NCBI RefSeq assembly: GCF_001953985.1
Contig: NZ_MBEI01000006.1
Coordinates: forward strand, 62,001 to 126,000
From: Mycobacterium colombiense
GTDB lineage: Bacteria > Actinomycetota > Actinomycetes > Mycobacteriales > Mycobacteriaceae
DNA: 64,000 nucleotides
Direction: 5' to 3'
Positions 50,525 to 61,837 of the stretch are shown here, in pieces; the stretch's first letter is position 1, and every line of letters begins with the position of its first letter. Position numbers and translations under genes: made by a program. The notes below the pieces were generated by a model. It worked only from the letters and a program-made list of their open reading frames with translations, searched no databases and was not told the origin of the DNA.

Positions 50525-52123
50525 ATGGACAACGTGGTGACCTCACCCGCCAAGGCCGAGGCGTCGTTCTCCGATGAGCACCGCCGGCTGGTGGGCGAGT
50601 TGAACGCCAAGCTCGCGGCGGCGGCGTTGGGCGGAAACGAACGCGCACGGGAACGTCACGTCAGCCGCGGCAAGCTGCTGCCCCGCGAACGGGTGGACCG
50701 CCTGCTCGACCCGGGCAGCCCGTTTCTGGAGCTCTCCCCGCTGGCCGCGGACGGCATGTACGGCGACGAATCTCCCGGAGCCGGGATCATCACCGGCATC
50801 GGGCGCGTGTCGGATCGCGAGTGCGTAATCGTCGCCAACGACGCGACGGTCAAGGGCGGCACCTACTACCCGATGACGGTCAAAAAGCATCTGCGCGCCC
50901 AAGAGGTGGCACTGCAGAATCGGCTGCCGTGCATCTACCTGGTGGACTCCGGCGGTGCGTTCCTGCCCCGCCAGGACGAGGTCTTCCCCGACCGCGAGCA
51001 CTTCGGGCGCATCTTCTACAACCAGGCGACCATGAGCGCCAAGGAGATTCCGCAAGTGGCCGCCGTGCTCGGTTCATGCACGGCCGGCGGCGCCTACGTG
51101 CCCGCCATGAGCGACGAGGCCGTCATCGTGCGCGAGCAGGGCACGATCTTTTTGGGAGGCCCGCCCCTGGTCAAGGCCGCGACCGGGGAGATCGTGTCGG
51201 CCGAAGACCTCGGCGGCGGCGACCTGCATTCCCGGGTCTCGGGTGTCACCGACCACCTCGCCGAAGACGACGAGCACGCCCTGCGGATCGTCCGCGCGAT
51301 CACGGCCACGTTCGGCCCGCGCGCGCCCAGCCCGTGGGAGGTGCGATCTCCGGTCGCGCCCACCTGCGCCCAGACCGAGCTCTACGACGTGGTGCCGCCC
51401 GACCCACGGGTGCCCTACGACGTGCACGAGGTGATCGTGCGGCTGGTCGACGGCGGCGAATTCAGCGAGTTCAAGGCCAATTACGGCAAGACGCTGGTGA
51501 CGGCGTTCGCCCACATTCACGGCCACCCGGTGGGCATCGTGGCCAACAACGGCGTGCTGTTCAGCGAATCCGCTTTGAAGGGTGCGCATTTCATCGAGCT
51601 GTGTGACAAGCGCAAGATCCCGCTGCTTTTCCTGCAGAACATCGCGGGCTTCATGGTCGGCCGCGACTACGAGGCCGGCGGTATCGCCAAGCACGGCGCC
51701 AAGATGGTCACGGCCGTCGCCTGCGCGCGGGTGCCGAAGCTGACCGTCGTGATCGGTGGATCCTATGGGGCGGGCAACTATTCGATGTGCGGCCGGGCGT
51801 ATTCGCCGCGCTTCCTGTGGATGTGGCCCAACGCCCGCATCTCGGTGATGGGCGGCGAACAGGCCGCGTCGGTGCTGGCCACCGTGCGCGGCGAGCAGCT
51901 CGCCGGCGCGGGCAAACCGTGGTCGGCCGACGAGGAAGAGGCGTTCAAGGCGCCCATTCGCGACCAGTACGAAAGTCAGGGCAACCCCTACTATTCCACG
52001 GCCCGGCTGTGGGACGACGGGATCATCGACCCCGCTGACACCAGAACCTTTGTCGGGCTGGCTCTTTCGGTGTGCGCCCAAGCACCACTGGAACCCGTCT
52101 CCTACGGCGTCTTTCGGATGTGA
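50525..52123 (+). CDS. accD1: Acyl-CoA carboxylase beta subunit AccD1 (methylcrotonyl-CoA carboxylase)
   Basis: 532-residue carboxyltransferase that moves carboxyl from biotin to 3-methylcrotonyl-CoA in leucine degradation, as part of the AccA1-AccD1 complex. N- and C-terminal carboxyltransferase domains show [13 protein letters not shown], the oxyanion glycines in [15 protein letters not shown], and [22 protein letters not shown] precedes the ATG. It is the first gene of a five-gene coupled operon under the BkaR operators. In M. tuberculosis scoA, scoB and fadD35 lie between regulator and accD1; here they are absent. Confidence 0.95.
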   Translation: MDNVVTSPAKAEASFSDEHRRLVGELNAKLAAAALGGNERARERHVSRGKLLPRERVDRLLDPGSPFLELSPLAADGMYGDESPGAGIITGIGRVSDRECVIVANDATVKGGTYYPMTVKKHLRAQEVALQNRLPCIYLVDSGGAFLPRQDEVFPDREHFGRIFYNQATMSAKEIPQVAAVLGSCTAGGAYVPAMSDEAVIVREQGTIFLGGPPLVKAATGEIVSAEDLGGGDLHSRVSGVTDHLAEDDEHALRIVRAITATFGPRAPSPWEVRSPVAPTCAQTELYDVVPPDPRVPYDVHEVIVRLVDGGEFSEFKANYGKTLVTAFAHIHGHPVGIVANNGVLFSESALKGAHFIELCDKRKIPLLFLQNIAGFMVGRDYEAGGIAKHGAKMVTAVACARVPKLTVVIGGSYGAGNYSMCGRAYSPRFLWMWPNARISVMGGEQAASVLATVRGEQLAGAGKPWSADEEEAFKAPIRDQYESQGNPYYSTARLWDDGIIDPADTRTFVGLALSVCAQAPLEPVSYGVFRM

Positions 52124-54144
52124 GTGCAGTGTTCGAAACCGTACTAGTGGCCAACCGCGGCGAGATCGCGGTGCGCGTGATCCGGACCCTGCGCCGGCTC
52201 GGCATCCGCTCGGTCGCCGTCTACAGCGACCCCGACTACGGCGCGCGCCACGTGCTCGAGGCCGACGAAGCGGTGCGCCTGGGGCCGGCCGCGGCGCGCG
52301 AGAGCTACCTGAACATCGACAAGGTTGTCCAGGCGGCCACGCGCACCGGAGCTCAAGCGATCCACCCCGGCTACGGATTCCTTTCCGAGAACGCCTATTT
52401 CGCCGTGGCCTGCGAGCGTGCCGGGATCGTGTTCCTGGGCCCGCCGGCCCAGGCGATCCAGGTGATGGGCGACAAGATCACCGCCAAGAACGCCGTGGCC
52501 GCCTTCGACGTCCCCGTGGTGCCCGGTGTCGCCAAGCCCGGGCTACGCGATGACGAGCTGGTCGCGGCCGCGGAGGAGGTCGGATACCCGGTGCTGATCA
52601 AGCCGTCGGCGGGCGGCGGCGGCAAGGGCATGCGGTTGGTGGAAGAACCGGGCAAGCTGCGCGAAGCGCTGGTGGGCGCGCGGCGCGAGGCGGCCTCGTC
52701 GTTCGGCGACGACACCCTTTTTCTGGAGCGATTCGTGTTGCGGCCCAGGCACATCGAGGTTCAGGTGCTCGCCGACACACACGGCAACATCGTGCACCTC
52801 GGCGAGCGCGAGTGCAGCCTGCAGCGCCGTCACCAGAAGGTCATTGAGGAGGCGCCGTCGCCGCTGCTCGACGAGGTGACGCGGGCGCGCATCGGCGCGG
52901 CCGCCTGCAACACCGCGCGCAGCGTCGACTATGTCGGCGCGGGCACCGTCGAGTTCATCGTCTCCGCGGACCGGCCCGACGAATTCTTCTTCATGGAGAT
53001 GAACACCCGCCTCCAGGTTGAGCATCCGGTCACCGAGGCGGTCACCGGGCTGGACCTGGTCGAGTGGCAGCTGCGGGTGGCCGCCGGCGAGAAGCTGGGG
53101 TTCGCCCAGGACGACATCGAACTGCGCGGCCACGCCATCGAGGCCCGGGTGTACGCCGAGGATCCGGCGCGGGGCTTCCTGCCGACCGGTGGGCGGGTGC
53201 TGCACGTGTCCGAGCCGTCCGGTGACGGTGTGCGGGTCGACTCGTCGCTGCTGCCGGGGACGCTGGTCGGCAGCGACTACGACCCGATGCTGAGCAAGGT
53301 GATCGCCCACGGGAGCGACCGCGCCGAGGCGCTGGCGAAACTCGACCGGGCACTGAGCCGAACCGCGATCCTGGGCGTCCAGACCAACATCGAATTCCTC
53401 CGGTTCCTGCTCGCCGACGAGCGCGTGCAGGCCGGCGACCTGGACACCGCGCTGTTGGACGAGCGGCTGGCGGACTTCGCCCCGCTGCCGGCCCCCGATG
53501 ACGTGCTGGCGGCGGCCGGCCTTTATCGGCAATCGGCCCTGGCCTTCCGGGCGCGCCGCTTCGCGGGCAACCCCTGGGCGGCGCCGACGGGCTGGCGCGT
53601 CGGCGGTAGCCCGGCCCCGGTCCGCACCGACATGCGCACCCCACTGCGCAGTGAGACGGTCTCGGTGCGGGGGTTGCCCGATGCGGCGATCGTGCAGGTC
53701 GGCGAGGGTGAAAAGCTGTCCGCCGCAGCGCAAGTCGAGCCGATGCGGATGAGCGTCACACTGGACGGGGTACGCCGGGACTACCACTGGGCCGAGGCCG
53801 ACCGGCACCTGTGGATCGCCGACGAGCGAGGAACCTGGCACCTGCGTGAGGCGGAGGAGAACAAGATCCACCGCGCCGCGGGCGCGCAGCGGGCCGAGAT
53901 CGTCAGCCCGATGCCCGGCAGCGTGATCGCGGTTCAGGCATCCTCGGGCACCGACGTTTCCGAGGGCGACGTGGTGGTCGTCGTCGAGGCGATGAAAATG
54001 GAACATTCGCTTGCCGCACCGGTTTCCGGACAGGTGGAGGTGCTGGTCTCCGTCGGTGATCAGGTGACGGTCGATCAGGTGCTGGCCCGGCTGGTACCCG
54101 AAGAATCCAGCGCGGCAGCCGATTCGAGTAAGGACGCATCATGA
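52120..54144 (+). CDS. accA1: Acyl-CoA carboxylase alpha subunit AccA1 (biotin carboxylase/carrier)
   Basis: 674 residues from GTG 52120 (GTGA overlap with accD1); GTG 52129 would match the recalled M. tuberculosis start [12 protein letters not shown]. Biotin carboxylase ATP-grasp domain: [40 protein letters not shown] and [15 protein letters not shown]. The C-terminal carrier domain has biotinylated Lys626 in EAMKMEHS. A family-typical middle domain joins them. It carboxylates biotin with ATP and bicarbonate and hands it to AccD1. Confidence 0.95.
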   Translation: MSAVFETVLVANRGEIAVRVIRTLRRLGIRSVAVYSDPDYGARHVLEADEAVRLGPAAARESYLNIDKVVQAATRTGAQAIHPGYGFLSENAYFAVACERAGIVFLGPPAQAIQVMGDKITAKNAVAAFDVPVVPGVAKPGLRDDELVAAAEEVGYPVLIKPSAGGGGKGMRLVEEPGKLREALVGARREAASSFGDDTLFLERFVLRPRHIEVQVLADTHGNIVHLGERECSLQRRHQKVIEEAPSPLLDEVTRARIGAAACNTARSVDYVGAGTVEFIVSADRPDEFFFMEMNTRLQVEHPVTEAVTGLDLVEWQLRVAAGEKLGFAQDDIELRGHAIEARVYAEDPARGFLPTGGRVLHVSEPSGDGVRVDSSLLPGTLVGSDYDPMLSKVIAHGSDRAEALAKLDRALSRTAILGVQTNIEFLRFLLADERVQAGDLDTALLDERLADFAPLPAPDDVLAAAGLYRQSALAFRARRFAGNPWAAPTGWRVGGSPAPVRTDMRTPLRSETVSVRGLPDAAIVQVGEGEKLSAAAQVEPMRMSVTLDGVRRDYHWAEADRHLWIADERGTWHLREAEENKIHRAAGAQRAEIVSPMPGSVIAVQASSGTDVSEGDVVVVVEAMKMEHSLAAPVSGQVEVLVSVGDQVTVDQVLARLVPEESSAAADSSKDAS

Positions 54145-55307
54145 CCACATCCATTACCGCGGGGGCGTTACCCAAGGAGTATCAGGATCTTCGCGATACG
54201 GTTGCCGAGTTCGCGCGCACCGTGGTCGCTCCGGTGTCGGCCAAACACGATGAGGAGCACAGCTTCCCGTACGAAGTCGTGGCGAAGATGGGGGAGATGG
54301 GCCTGTTCGGCCTGCCGTTCCCCGAGGAATACGGCGGCATGGGCGGCGACTACTTCGCGCTGTCGCTGGCGCTCGAGGAACTCGGCAAGGTCGACCAGTC
54401 GGTGGCGATCACCCTCGAGGCCGGCGCCAGCCTCGGCGCGATGCCCATCTACCGGTTCGGCACCGAAGAGCAAAAGCAGAAGTGGCTGCCCGACCTCACC
54501 GCCGGCCGCGCGCTCGCCGGCTTCGGGCTCACCGAACCCGGGGCCGGTTCGGACGCCGGGGGAACGCGCACCACGGCCCGGCTCGACAACGGCGACTGGG
54601 TGATCAACGGCAGCAAGCAATTCATCACCAACTCCGGCACCGACATCACCTCGCTGGTCACCGTCACCGCCGTCACCGGAACCGCTGCGAACGGCAAGAA
54701 AGAGATCTCCTCGATCATCGTGCCCAGCGGCACACCGGGATTCACGGTCGAGCCGGTGTACAGCAAGGTCGGCTGGAACGCGTCGGACACCCACCCGCTG
54801 AGCTTCGACGACGTCCGCGTCCCGCAGGAGAACCTGCTGGGTGCCCGGGGCACCGGCTACTCGGGCTTCCTGTCGATCCTGGACGAGGGCCGCATCGCGA
54901 TCGCCGCGCTGGCGACCGGGGCGGCGCAGGGCTGCGTCGACGAAAGCGTCAAGTACGCCAAGGAACGCCAGGCGTTCGGCCAGCCGATCGGCGCCTACCA
55001 GGCGATCAGCTTCAAGATCGCGCGGATGGAGGCGCGCGCCCATGTGGCCCGTACCGCCTACTACGATGCGGCGGCAAAGATGTTGGCGGGCAAGCCCTTC
55101 AAGAAGGAAGCGGCAATAGCGAAGATGATCTCCTCGGAAGCGGCGATGGACAACGCCCGCGACGCGACCCAGATTCACGGGGGCTACGGCTTCATGAACG
55201 AATATCCGGTGGCGCGGCACTACCGCGACAGCAAGATCCTCGAAATCGGCGAAGGGACGACCGAAGTGCAGTTGATGCTGATCGCGCGGTCGCTGGGACT
55301 GTCATGA
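54141..55307 (+). CDS. fadE19: Acyl-CoA dehydrogenase FadE19 (isovaleryl-CoA type)
   Basis: 388-residue acyl-CoA dehydrogenase, ATGA-coupled to accA1. FAD motifs are [15 protein letters not shown] and [14 protein letters not shown], followed by [13 protein letters not shown] and the C-terminal [20 protein letters not shown]. Orthologue of Rv2500c. In this operon it should oxidise isovaleryl-CoA (or related branched acyl-CoA) to the enoyl-CoA that AccA1-AccD1 carboxylates. Electrons leave through electron-transfer flavoprotein coded elsewhere. Confidence 0.94.
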   Translation: MTTSITAGALPKEYQDLRDTVAEFARTVVAPVSAKHDEEHSFPYEVVAKMGEMGLFGLPFPEEYGGMGGDYFALSLALEELGKVDQSVAITLEAGASLGAMPIYRFGTEEQKQKWLPDLTAGRALAGFGLTEPGAGSDAGGTRTTARLDNGDWVINGSKQFITNSGTDITSLVTVTAVTGTAANGKKEISSIIVPSGTPGFTVEPVYSKVGWNASDTHPLSFDDVRVPQENLLGARGTGYSGFLSILDEGRIAIAALATGAAQGCVDESVKYAKERQAFGQPIGAYQAISFKIARMEARAHVARTAYYDAAAKMLAGKPFKKEAAIAKMISSEAAMDNARDATQIHGGYGFMNEYPVARHYRDSKILEIGEGTTEVQLMLIARSLGLS

Positions 55308-55807
55308 CGGAACAAGTCGGTAAGTCAGTTGTCCAGCGCGGTTTGTGGTTTGAGGAATTCGAAATCGGTACCACCTACCTGCACCGGCCCGGCCGGACGG
55401 TCACCGAGGCGGACAACGTCTTGTTCACAACGCTCACCATGAACACCCAGTCGCTGCACCTCGACGCGGCGTGGGCCGCCGAGCAACCCGGCTTTCGCGG
55501 CGAGCGGTTGGTGAACTCCATGTTCACCCTCTCCACGCTGGTCGGGCTGTCGGTGTCGCAGCTGACGCTCGGCACCATCGTGGCCAACCTGGGCTTCTCC
55601 GAGGTGTCCTTCCCCAAGCCGGTGTTCCACGGCGACACCCTGTACGCGGAGACGGTGTGCACGGGCAAGCGCGAATCGAAGAGCCGGCCCGGCGAAGGCA
55701 TCGTCACCCTCGAGCACACGGGGCGCAACCAGCACGGCGACGTGATCGCGCGTGCCGTGCGCACCACGCTGGTGCAGAAGCGCCCGACCGACGAGGAGAC
55801 CACGTGA
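55304..55807 (+). CDS. MaoC-like hydratase (Rv2499c homologue)
   Basis: 167-residue single-hotdog protein. [24 protein letters not shown] is the family N-terminus, and the hydratase-2 region is [13 protein letters not shown] with His following as in R-specific hydratases. It is ATGA-coupled to fadE19 and GTGA-coupled to citE, and its frame is open far upstream only because fadE19 is GC-rich. It probably hydrates 3-methylglutaconyl-CoA to HMG-CoA, completing the leucine route before the lyase. M. tuberculosis annotation calls it an oxidase-regulatory protein. Confidence 0.9.
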   Translation: MTEQVGKSVVQRGLWFEEFEIGTTYLHRPGRTVTEADNVLFTTLTMNTQSLHLDAAWAAEQPGFRGERLVNSMFTLSTLVGLSVSQLTLGTIVANLGFSEVSFPKPVFHGDTLYAETVCTGKRESKSRPGEGIVTLEHTGRNQHGDVIARAVRTTLVQKRPTDEETT

Positions 55808-56625
55808 ACCTGCAAGCCGCCGGTCCCGGCTGGCTGTTCTGCCCGGCCGACCGTCCCGAACGTTTCGCCAAGGCCGCCGCTGCCGCCGACGTGGTAATCC
55901 TCGACCTCGAGGACGGCGTGGCCGAGGCGGACAAGCCCGCGGCGCGCAAGGCGTTGCAGGAGACACCGCTGGATCCCGAGCGCACCGTGGTGCGGATCAA
56001 CGCCGCCGACACCGCGGAATACCCCCTCGACCTCGAGGCCCTGGCCGGCACCGCGTACACGACGGTGATGCTGTCCAAGACCGAATCGGCCGCACAGGTG
56101 ACGGCGCTGGCGCCGCGCGATGTGATCGCGTTGCTGGAGACGCCGCGCGGTGCGGTGTTCGCCACCGAAATCGCGGCGGCACGGGGCACCGTGGCGCTGA
56201 TGTGGGGCGCCGAGGACCTGGTCGCCACGCTCGGCGGTAGCTCCAGCCGCAAGGCCGACGGCAGCTACCGCGACGTCGCCCATCACGTCCGGTCGACGGC
56301 CCTGCTCACGGCGTCCACCTTCGGTCGGGTTGCGCTCGACGCGGTGCACCTGGACATCCGGGACCTCGACGGCCTGCGGGACGAGGCTGAGGACGCCGTC
56401 GCGCTGGGCTTCGCCGGAACGGTGTGTATCCACCCGAGCCAGATCGCGGTGGTGCGCGAGGCGTACCGCCCCAGCGAGGAGCGCCTGGACTGGGCACGAC
56501 GGGTGCTGACGGCGGCGCGGTCAGAGCGCGGCGTCTTCGCGTTCGAAGGTCAGATGGTCGACTCGCCGGTGCTCAAGCACGCGCAGATGACGTTGCGCAG
56601 GGCGGGCGAAACCGTCCCCGAGTGA
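55804..56625 (+). CDS. citE: Beta-hydroxyacyl-CoA lyase (CitE, Rv2498c orthologue)
   Basis: 273-residue CitE-like TIM barrel, the same length as the M. tuberculosis protein. The metal site is formed by [10 protein letters not shown], a Glu in [14 protein letters not shown] and the Asp of [12 protein letters not shown]; CoA-contacting [13 protein letters not shown] is near the C-terminus. The M. tuberculosis enzyme was shown to cleave (S)-citramalyl-CoA and a stereoisomer of HMG-CoA, serving itaconate dissimilation and leucine catabolism. GTG start overlaps maoC. Last gene of the accD1 operon. Confidence 0.93.
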   Translation: MNLQAAGPGWLFCPADRPERFAKAAAAADVVILDLEDGVAEADKPAARKALQETPLDPERTVVRINAADTAEYPLDLEALAGTAYTTVMLSKTESAAQVTALAPRDVIALLETPRGAVFATEIAAARGTVALMWGAEDLVATLGGSSSRKADGSYRDVAHHVRSTALLTASTFGRVALDAVHLDIRDLDGLRDEAEDAVALGFAGTVCIHPSQIAVVREAYRPSEERLDWARRVLTAARSERGVFAFEGQMVDSPVLKHAQMTLRRAGETVPE

Positions 56626-56819
56626 AGCCGGGGCGAGGCATGCGCGGCGAAACGCGACACGCTGCGCCGTCGTCGCAATCAGCGCGGTCACTTCTCATTT
56701 GAGCGCATAATGGTGAGTACGTCAGTGTCGCGGCGAGCGAAGCCTTTCGTGTGACTGACGATTGGTCTCCGCTCGCGGTAGGTCTCGGCTGACCGTGCCG
56801 GGATCCGCTGTGGCTCACC

Positions 56820-57941
56820 GTGCCACGCGGCACCCCGGCGAGGGAGGCGGTGGCGCAGGTGTCTTCGGTGCCGATGACTGTCGATCTCGAGCCGGTGCAG
56901 CTCGTCGCGCCCGATGGCTCGCCGACGCCCGAAGACCGGTACAGCCGTGAGCTTCCCGCGGAGACGCTGAGCTGGCTCTACGAGATGATGGTGGTCACCC
57001 GCGAGCTGGATGGCGAATTCGTCAACCTCAAGCGGCAAGGGGAGCTGGGGCTGTTCGCCTCCTGCCACGGTCAGGAAGCCGCTCAGGTCGGTGCCGTGGC
57101 GTGCCTGCGTAAGACGGACTGGTTGTTTCCCCAATACCGGGAGCTCGGCGCATTTTTGGTGCGCGGCATCCCGCCCGGACACGTGGGGGCCGCGTGGCGC
57201 GGAACCTGGCATGGCGGCCTGGACTTCACCAAGAAGTGCTGCGCGCCGCTGTCGATTCCGATCGGCACCCAGACCCTGCACGCGGTGGGGGCGGCGATGG
57301 CTGCCCAACGGCTGGGCGAGGATTCGGTGACAATGGCGTTCCTCGGCGACGGCGCCACCAGCGTGGGAGACGTGCATGAGGCGTTGAACTTCGCGGCCGT
57401 GTTCACCGCGCCCTGCGTGTTCTTCGTGCAGAACAACCAATGGGCGATCTCGGTGCCGATATCCAAGCAGACCGCCGCACCGTCGCTGGCGCACAAGGCA
57501 ATTGGCTACGGCATGCCGGGGATCCGGGTGGACGGCAACGACGTGTTGGCCTGCTATGCCGTGACGGCCGAGGCCGCCGCCCGAGCCCGCGCCGGCGGCG
57601 GCCCGACGTTGATCGAGGCGGTCACCTACCGCCTGGGCCCGCACACCACATCCGATGATCCGAGTCGCTACCGGACGCAAGACGAAGTCGACCACTGGTC
57701 CGCGCTGGAACCGATCGCGCGGTACCGCAGCTACCTGCAAGGCCAGGGCCTGTGGTCGGAACGGTTGGAGGAACGGGTTGCCGCCCGCGCGAATCGGATG
57801 CGGGCCGAATTGCGCGACGCGGTGTTCGACGCACCCGATTTCGACATCGACGAGGTGTTCACCTCGGTGTACGCCGAGATCACCCCGGGACTACAAGAGC
57901 AGCGGCGGCAGCTGCGGGCCGAACTCGACCGAAGTGATTGA
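56820..57941 (+). CDS. bkdA: Branched-chain 2-oxoacid dehydrogenase E1 alpha (BkdA/PdhA)
   Basis: 373-residue thiamine-diphosphate E1 alpha subunit, Rv2497c orthologue. The TPP motif runs from GDGATS to FFVQNNQWAIS, and the phosphorylation-loop-like RLGPHTTSDDPSRYR is present. The start is uncertain: GTG 56820 is used, and GTG 56850 and ATG 56874 are alternatives. The 194 bases before it, after citE, hold no gene but a possible CATAAT -10 box near 56706, so bkdABC may have its own promoter. It decarboxylates the 2-oxo acids of Leu, Ile and Val. Confidence 0.92.
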   Translation: MPRGTPAREAVAQVSSVPMTVDLEPVQLVAPDGSPTPEDRYSRELPAETLSWLYEMMVVTRELDGEFVNLKRQGELGLFASCHGQEAAQVGAVACLRKTDWLFPQYRELGAFLVRGIPPGHVGAAWRGTWHGGLDFTKKCCAPLSIPIGTQTLHAVGAAMAAQRLGEDSVTMAFLGDGATSVGDVHEALNFAAVFTAPCVFFVQNNQWAISVPISKQTAAPSLAHKAIGYGMPGIRVDGNDVLACYAVTAEAAARARAGGGPTLIEAVTYRLGPHTTSDDPSRYRTQDEVDHWSALEPIARYRSYLQGQGLWSERLEERVAARANRMRAELRDAVFDAPDFDIDEVFTSVYAEITPGLQEQRRQLRAELDRSD

Positions 57942-57950
57942 GAGGCGTCC

Positions 57951-59006
57951 ATGACTCAGCTCGCTGATCGCCCGGCCGGCCACGACGAAACACTCACCGC
58001 GGCAACCCAGGACGCCGCGCTCGGCGCGCAGTCGTTGACCATGGTGCAGGCGCTCAACCGCGCCCTGCACGACGCGATGGCCGCCTATGACCGGGTGCTG
58101 GTATTCGGCGAGGACGTCGCGGTCGAGGGCGGGGTGTTTCGGGTCACCGAGGGACTGGCCTCCGCGTTCGGCGAGAGCCGCTGCTTCGACACGCCCCTGG
58201 CCGAGTCCGCCATCATCGGGATCGCGGTGGGCCTGGCGCTGCGCGGCTTCGTGCCGGTACCCGAGATCCAGTTCGACGGGTTTTCCTATCCTGCCTTCGA
58301 TCAGGTGGTCAGCCACCTGGCGAAGTACCGCTCCCGCACCCGCGGCGAAATCAACATGCCGGTGACGGTGCGCATCCCGTCGTTCGGGGGAATCGGTGCC
58401 GCCGAACATCATTCGGATTCCACCGAGTCGTACTGGGCCCACACCGCCGGCTTGAAGGTGGTGGTGCCGTCCAGCCCGGCGGACGCGTATTGGCTGCTGC
58501 GCCACGCGATCAGCTGCCCGGACCCCGTCATGTATCTGGAGCCAAAGCGCCGGTATCAGGGGCGCGGCCTGGTCGACGTCACCCGGCCCGAACCGCCGAT
58601 CGGGCAGGCAATGGTCCGCCGACCGGGCACCGACGTGACCGTCGTGACCTACGGCAGCCTGGTCAGCACCGCGGTCGGCGCCGCCGAAGAGGCGCAGCGA
58701 CAACGTGGTTGGAGCCTGGAGGTGATCGATCTGCGGTCCCTGGTGCCGCTGGATTTCGATACCGTCGCCTCGTCGATCCACCGGACCGGACGCTGCGTGG
58801 TGATGCACGAGGGCCCGCGCAGCCTGGGGTATGGAGCGGGTTTGGCCGCCCGAATTCAGGAGGAGTTGTTCTACGAGCTGGAGGCCCCGGTGTTGCGCGC
58901 GTGCGGGTTTGACACCCCGTATCCGCCGGCCCGGCTGGAGAAGTGGTGGCTGCCCGGGCCGGATCGGCTGCTGGATTGCGTCGAGCGCGTGTTGGCGCAG
59001 CCATGA
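57951..59006 (+). CDS. bkdB: Branched-chain 2-oxoacid dehydrogenase E1 beta (BkdB/PdhB)
   Basis: 351-residue E1 beta subunit, Rv2496c orthologue. [21 protein letters not shown] and [20 protein letters not shown] are typical of the TPP-pyrimidine-binding face, and the C-terminal transketolase domain has [18 protein letters not shown]. It follows bkdA by 9 bases and overlaps bkdC by ATGA. It forms the alpha2beta2 E1 with BkdA. The first 20 residues (poorly conserved, Ala/Thr-rich) may be longer than in M. tuberculosis. Confidence 0.94.
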   Translation: MTQLADRPAGHDETLTAATQDAALGAQSLTMVQALNRALHDAMAAYDRVLVFGEDVAVEGGVFRVTEGLASAFGESRCFDTPLAESAIIGIAVGLALRGFVPVPEIQFDGFSYPAFDQVVSHLAKYRSRTRGEINMPVTVRIPSFGGIGAAEHHSDSTESYWAHTAGLKVVVPSSPADAYWLLRHAISCPDPVMYLEPKRRYQGRGLVDVTRPEPPIGQAMVRRPGTDVTVVTYGSLVSTAVGAAEEAQRQRGWSLEVIDLRSLVPLDFDTVASSIHRTGRCVVMHEGPRSLGYGAGLAARIQEELFYELEAPVLRACGFDTPYPPARLEKWWLPGPDRLLDCVERVLAQP

Positions 59007-60172
59007 GCGACGAGCGGGTCAAGTCGTTTCGGGTCCCCGACCTCGGCGAGGGACTGGAAGAAGTCACGGTGACCCAATGGCACGTGGCGGTGGGTGACGA
59101 CGTCGAGCTCAATCAGGTGCTGTGCACGGTGGAGACCGCCAAGGCGGAAGTGGAGATCCCGAGCCCGTACGCCGGGCGGATCATCGAAAGGAACGGCGCC
59201 GAAGGCGATGTGATCGACGTGGGGGCGGTGCTGCTGCGCATCGACACGGCGCCGCTGGGCGGTGACCTACCGTCGGCCGAAACCGAAATGCCCACGCTGG
59301 TCGGTTATGGCGCCGACTCCGGTATCGACACCAGCCGGCGCACCACCCGCCCGCTCGCCGCCCCTCCGGTGCGCAAGCTGGCCAAGGAGCTGATGGTGGA
59401 CCTCAACTCAGTGCCGCACGGCACCGGCGCCATCATCACCCGGGAGGACGTGCTGGCGGCGGCTCGCGGGAACGGCAATGGCGCCGATGTCCGGCCGGTT
59501 CGGGGTGTGCAGGCCCGGATGGCGGAGAAAATGACGCTGTCGCACAAGGAGATTCCCGCGGCCAAGGTCGGTGTCGAGGTCGACTGCGCCGAGCTGGTCC
59601 GGCTGTCCGACCGGTTCCGGCCGGCGGAGGAGATGATCACGCCGTTCGTGCTCGTGTTGCGCTTGCTCGTCATCGCGCTGCGCCACAACGAGATGTTGAA
59701 CTCGACCTGGGTCGACTCCCCGCAGGGGCCGCAGGTGCGCGTCGAGCACCGGGTGCACCTGGGCATCGCCACGGCCACCGAACGTGGGCTGCTCGTCCCG
59801 GTCATCACCGACGCCCACGTCAAGACCACCCGCGAATTGGCCGGCCGCGCAGCCGAATTGATCGCAAATGCGCGTGCGGGCAGCCTGGGTCCGGGGGAGT
59901 TGCGGGGCTCGACGTTCACCGTGACGAATTTCGGGGCGCTGGGTGTGGACGACGGGGTTCCGGTGATCAACCATCCCGAAGCCGCCATCCTCGGCATGGG
60001 TGCGATCAGGCCGCGGGCCGTCGTCCGGGGCGCAGAGATCGTCGCGCGCCCGACGATGTCGCTGACTTGTGTGTTCGACCATCGCATCGCCGACGGTGCC
60101 CAGGCCGCCCAATTCGTCTGCGAGCTCAGGGATCTGATCGAATCGCCCGGAACCGCGCTGCTGGATCTGTAG
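59003..60172 (+). CDS. bkdC: Branched-chain dihydrolipoyl acyltransferase E2 (BkdC/PdhC)
   Basis: 389-residue E2 core, Rv2495c orthologue. One lipoyl domain has the modifiable Lys47 in [12 protein letters not shown] peripheral-subunit-binding domain follows ([20 protein letters not shown]), then the acyltransferase domain ending in [13 protein letters not shown] with the catalytic HxxxDG. ATG 59003 overlaps the bkdB stop. It transfers the branched acyl group to CoA; the E3 lipoamide dehydrogenase is coded elsewhere. It converges with the crotonase gene at 60206. Confidence 0.95.
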   Translation: MSDERVKSFRVPDLGEGLEEVTVTQWHVAVGDDVELNQVLCTVETAKAEVEIPSPYAGRIIERNGAEGDVIDVGAVLLRIDTAPLGGDLPSAETEMPTLVGYGADSGIDTSRRTTRPLAAPPVRKLAKELMVDLNSVPHGTGAIITREDVLAAARGNGNGADVRPVRGVQARMAEKMTLSHKEIPAAKVGVEVDCAELVRLSDRFRPAEEMITPFVLVLRLLVIALRHNEMLNSTWVDSPQGPQVRVEHRVHLGIATATERGLLVPVITDAHVKTTRELAGRAAELIANARAGSLGPGELRGSTFTVTNFGALGVDDGVPVINHPEAAILGMGAIRPRAVVRGAEIVARPTMSLTCVFDHRIADGAQAAQFVCELRDLIESPGTALLDL

Positions 60173-60183
60173 CCTTCGCGTCG

Positions 60184-60206
60184 GGATCGCGCCGCGTTGC
60201 CGATCC
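60184..60206. terminator. Possible bidirectional hairpin between bkdC and echA14
   Basis: GGATCG and CGATCC can pair around an 11-base GC-rich loop in the 33-base gap between two convergent stop codons. There is no T-run on either strand. It may act as a weak or Rho-assisted terminator. Confidence 0.3.
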
Positions 60207-60976
60207 TACCGGCGTTGCGCCGCGGCCAAACGCTGTGCGAATTCCGGTGATTGGATGGAATAGGACTGCGGCCCGAGCTCGGCGTGCATCGCGAGCTCGT
60301 GTTGTTCGTTGTCCAGCGACCCCGGACTGACGGTGGCGCGCATGGTGGCCTTGGTCGCCAGCACCACTTCCCGCGGAGCCGCCGCCGGACCGGCGGCCAG
60401 TTCCAGGGCCGCGGCGACCGGATCGTCGGCCACGCTCAACGCCAAGCCGTGCCGCACCGCGTCGTCGGCGTCGAAGCGCATCCCGAACAGCAGGGCCGCC
60501 CGAGCGACCTGCGGGCCGACCGCGCGCTGCAGCATCCACGTCGCACCCCCGCCGGGGTGAAGCCCCAACTTCTGGAATCGCGCGTCGAACATGGCGGCGG
60601 GACCGGCGATGCGCACGTCGGCCGCCAGGGCCAGATTCAGGCCCGCGCCCACGGCGGCACCGTTGACCGCGGCGATGGTGGGCAGCCGGCAACTGCCGAC
60701 GGCCATGAAACCGTCATAAAGCTGCTGCAGGCCCGCCTCGGCCGCGCCGCCGCCGGCGGCGCCCAGGGCACTGAGGTCGGCGCCCGCGCAGAACGCCTTG
60801 CCCGCCCCGGTGATCACCACGGCGTGCACATCGGGGTCGGCTTCGGCCCGCTCGACGGCCTCGCGCAGGTGCCCGGACGACTCGGCCGTTATCGCGTTGC
60901 GGCGATCGGGATCGTTGACGGTGATGAGCGCGACGCGGCTGGTGACGTTGTAAAGGATGAGTTCGGACTGGGCCAT
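60206..60976 (-). CDS. echA14: Enoyl-CoA hydratase EchA14-like
   Basis: 256-residue crotonase, the recalled length of M. tuberculosis EchA14 (Rv2486), which sits in the same neighbourhood. [14 protein letters not shown] and [17 protein letters not shown] form the oxyanion region. Where hydratases have two glutamates it has Asn and Lys-Leu-Gly ([13 protein letters not shown]), so classical hydratase activity is doubtful. ATG 60976 has GGAGGTG upstream. It is monocistronic and convergent with bkdC. Confidence 0.82.
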   Translation of the reverse strand: MAQSELILYNVTSRVALITVNDPDRRNAITAESSGHLREAVERAEADPDVHAVVITGAGKAFCAGADLSALGAAGGGAAEAGLQQLYDGFMAVGSCRLPTIAAVNGAAVGAGLNLALAADVRIAGPAAMFDARFQKLGLHPGGGATWMLQRAVGPQVARAALLFGMRFDADDAVRHGLALSVADDPVAAALELAAGPAAAPREVVLATKATMRATVSPGSLDNEQHELAMHAELGPQSYSIQSPEFAQRLAAAQRR

Positions 60977-61426
60977 CGGGCACCTCCGGCTTCGCGTATC
61001 GGCTGTGGATCCGCCCGACCTCACCGGTGGACCGGCGGCAGCGTCACGGGCGAGGTAAGACTACGTCGCGCCATCCGAGCGGGGTCGGCCGGTGTGAGCG
61101 TGATTAGCGAGAATCGGCAGGAAAAGGCGGGCATTGCACGCCGGCGCCCCCGTCATATCGACCCGCCCGATAGTCGAACGCCATTCACGGCCGGCTGATG
61201 TGGTTACCGGCTGGTAGCGCAAACGCGGCAATGTTTGCGGCCGGCGTGGCGGATATCGGAATCTACAAGTAATGCTGTGTTTATAGAATCGTTATCTGCC
61301 GCATTTAGCTTCTCCGGGTCAACGCCCGGGCCGACCTGGCGAAACGTGAGGTGAGACGCGGGCAAACCGGCCGGACGCCGCAGTCGCTCGCCGGCGCGGT
61401 CGAGCCGTCGAGATTTGTCCGGCCCG
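60977..61426. other. Intergenic region with a 7-8-7 palindrome
   Basis: 450 bases without a supported gene between echA14 and a hypothetical gene; the frames present are short and lack ribosome sites. From about 61,200 the sequence becomes AT-richer. It contains CGCAAAC, eight bases, GTTTGCG at 61218-61239, a perfect dyad that could be an operator, but no adjacent promoter is clear. Confidence 0.5.
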
Positions 61427-61837
61427 CTACAGCTCCGGTTTCGCTAACTTCCTCGCTAGCTCATCGAGTTCGGCCTGGCGCTCACGCACCGCGCACCCCC
61501 GCCGCTCGATGCGCGCGCCCTGCAGAACGGCCCCCGGCAGCGCGTCACTACGCAGCCTGCTGTTGGCGTAATGTATTGCGGCATCAATCATTTCGATGTA
61601 CCGCTCCGCGTCATGCTCTGCGCAGGAGCCCTCGATGCGCTGGACTTCGTCCCAACAGGGATAGGAAGAATACCGGGCATCCAGTTGTTGCTGAGAGACC
61701 TGCGTTCCGAAGTAACACCGCCAGTCGCGGCTCAACCAACCCCTCGTCTTGACTTCGACTTTGATTCGATTGCCAACACCAGCTATGAACCTCGGCTCCC
61801 CGACGCGCACCACCGGCTGCCAGTCATTCGACGCCAT
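61427..61837 (-). CDS. Hypothetical protein
   Basis: 136-residue predicted soluble protein of no family I recognise. A beta-rich N-terminal half (RFIAGVGNRIKVEVKTRGWLS) is followed by a helical, charged C-terminal half (RIERRGCAVRERQAELDELARKLAKPEL). ATG 61837 is preceded by GAGGGG at a long spacing. It stands alone in a block less GC-rich than the rest of the window, which suggests horizontal origin or an orphan gene. A real gene is likely but not certain. Confidence 0.55.
   Translation of the reverse strand: MASNDWQPVVRVGEPRFIAGVGNRIKVEVKTRGWLSRDWRCYFGTQVSQQQLDARYSSYPCWDEVQRIEGSCAEHDAERYIEMIDAAIHYANSRLRSDALPGAVLQGARIERRGCAVRERQAELDELARKLAKPEL

Noticed and set aside
51074..54006. Long antisense frames (335 and 487 codons) over accD1 and accA1
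   Set aside because: The sense strand encodes complete carboxylase subunits; the antisense products have no recognisable domain or ribosome site.
54482..55303. Upstream extension of the MaoC-like gene into fadE19
   Set aside because: The added residues are an off-frame reading of fadE19; the ATG at 55304 gives the normal hotdog protein and an ATGA overlap.
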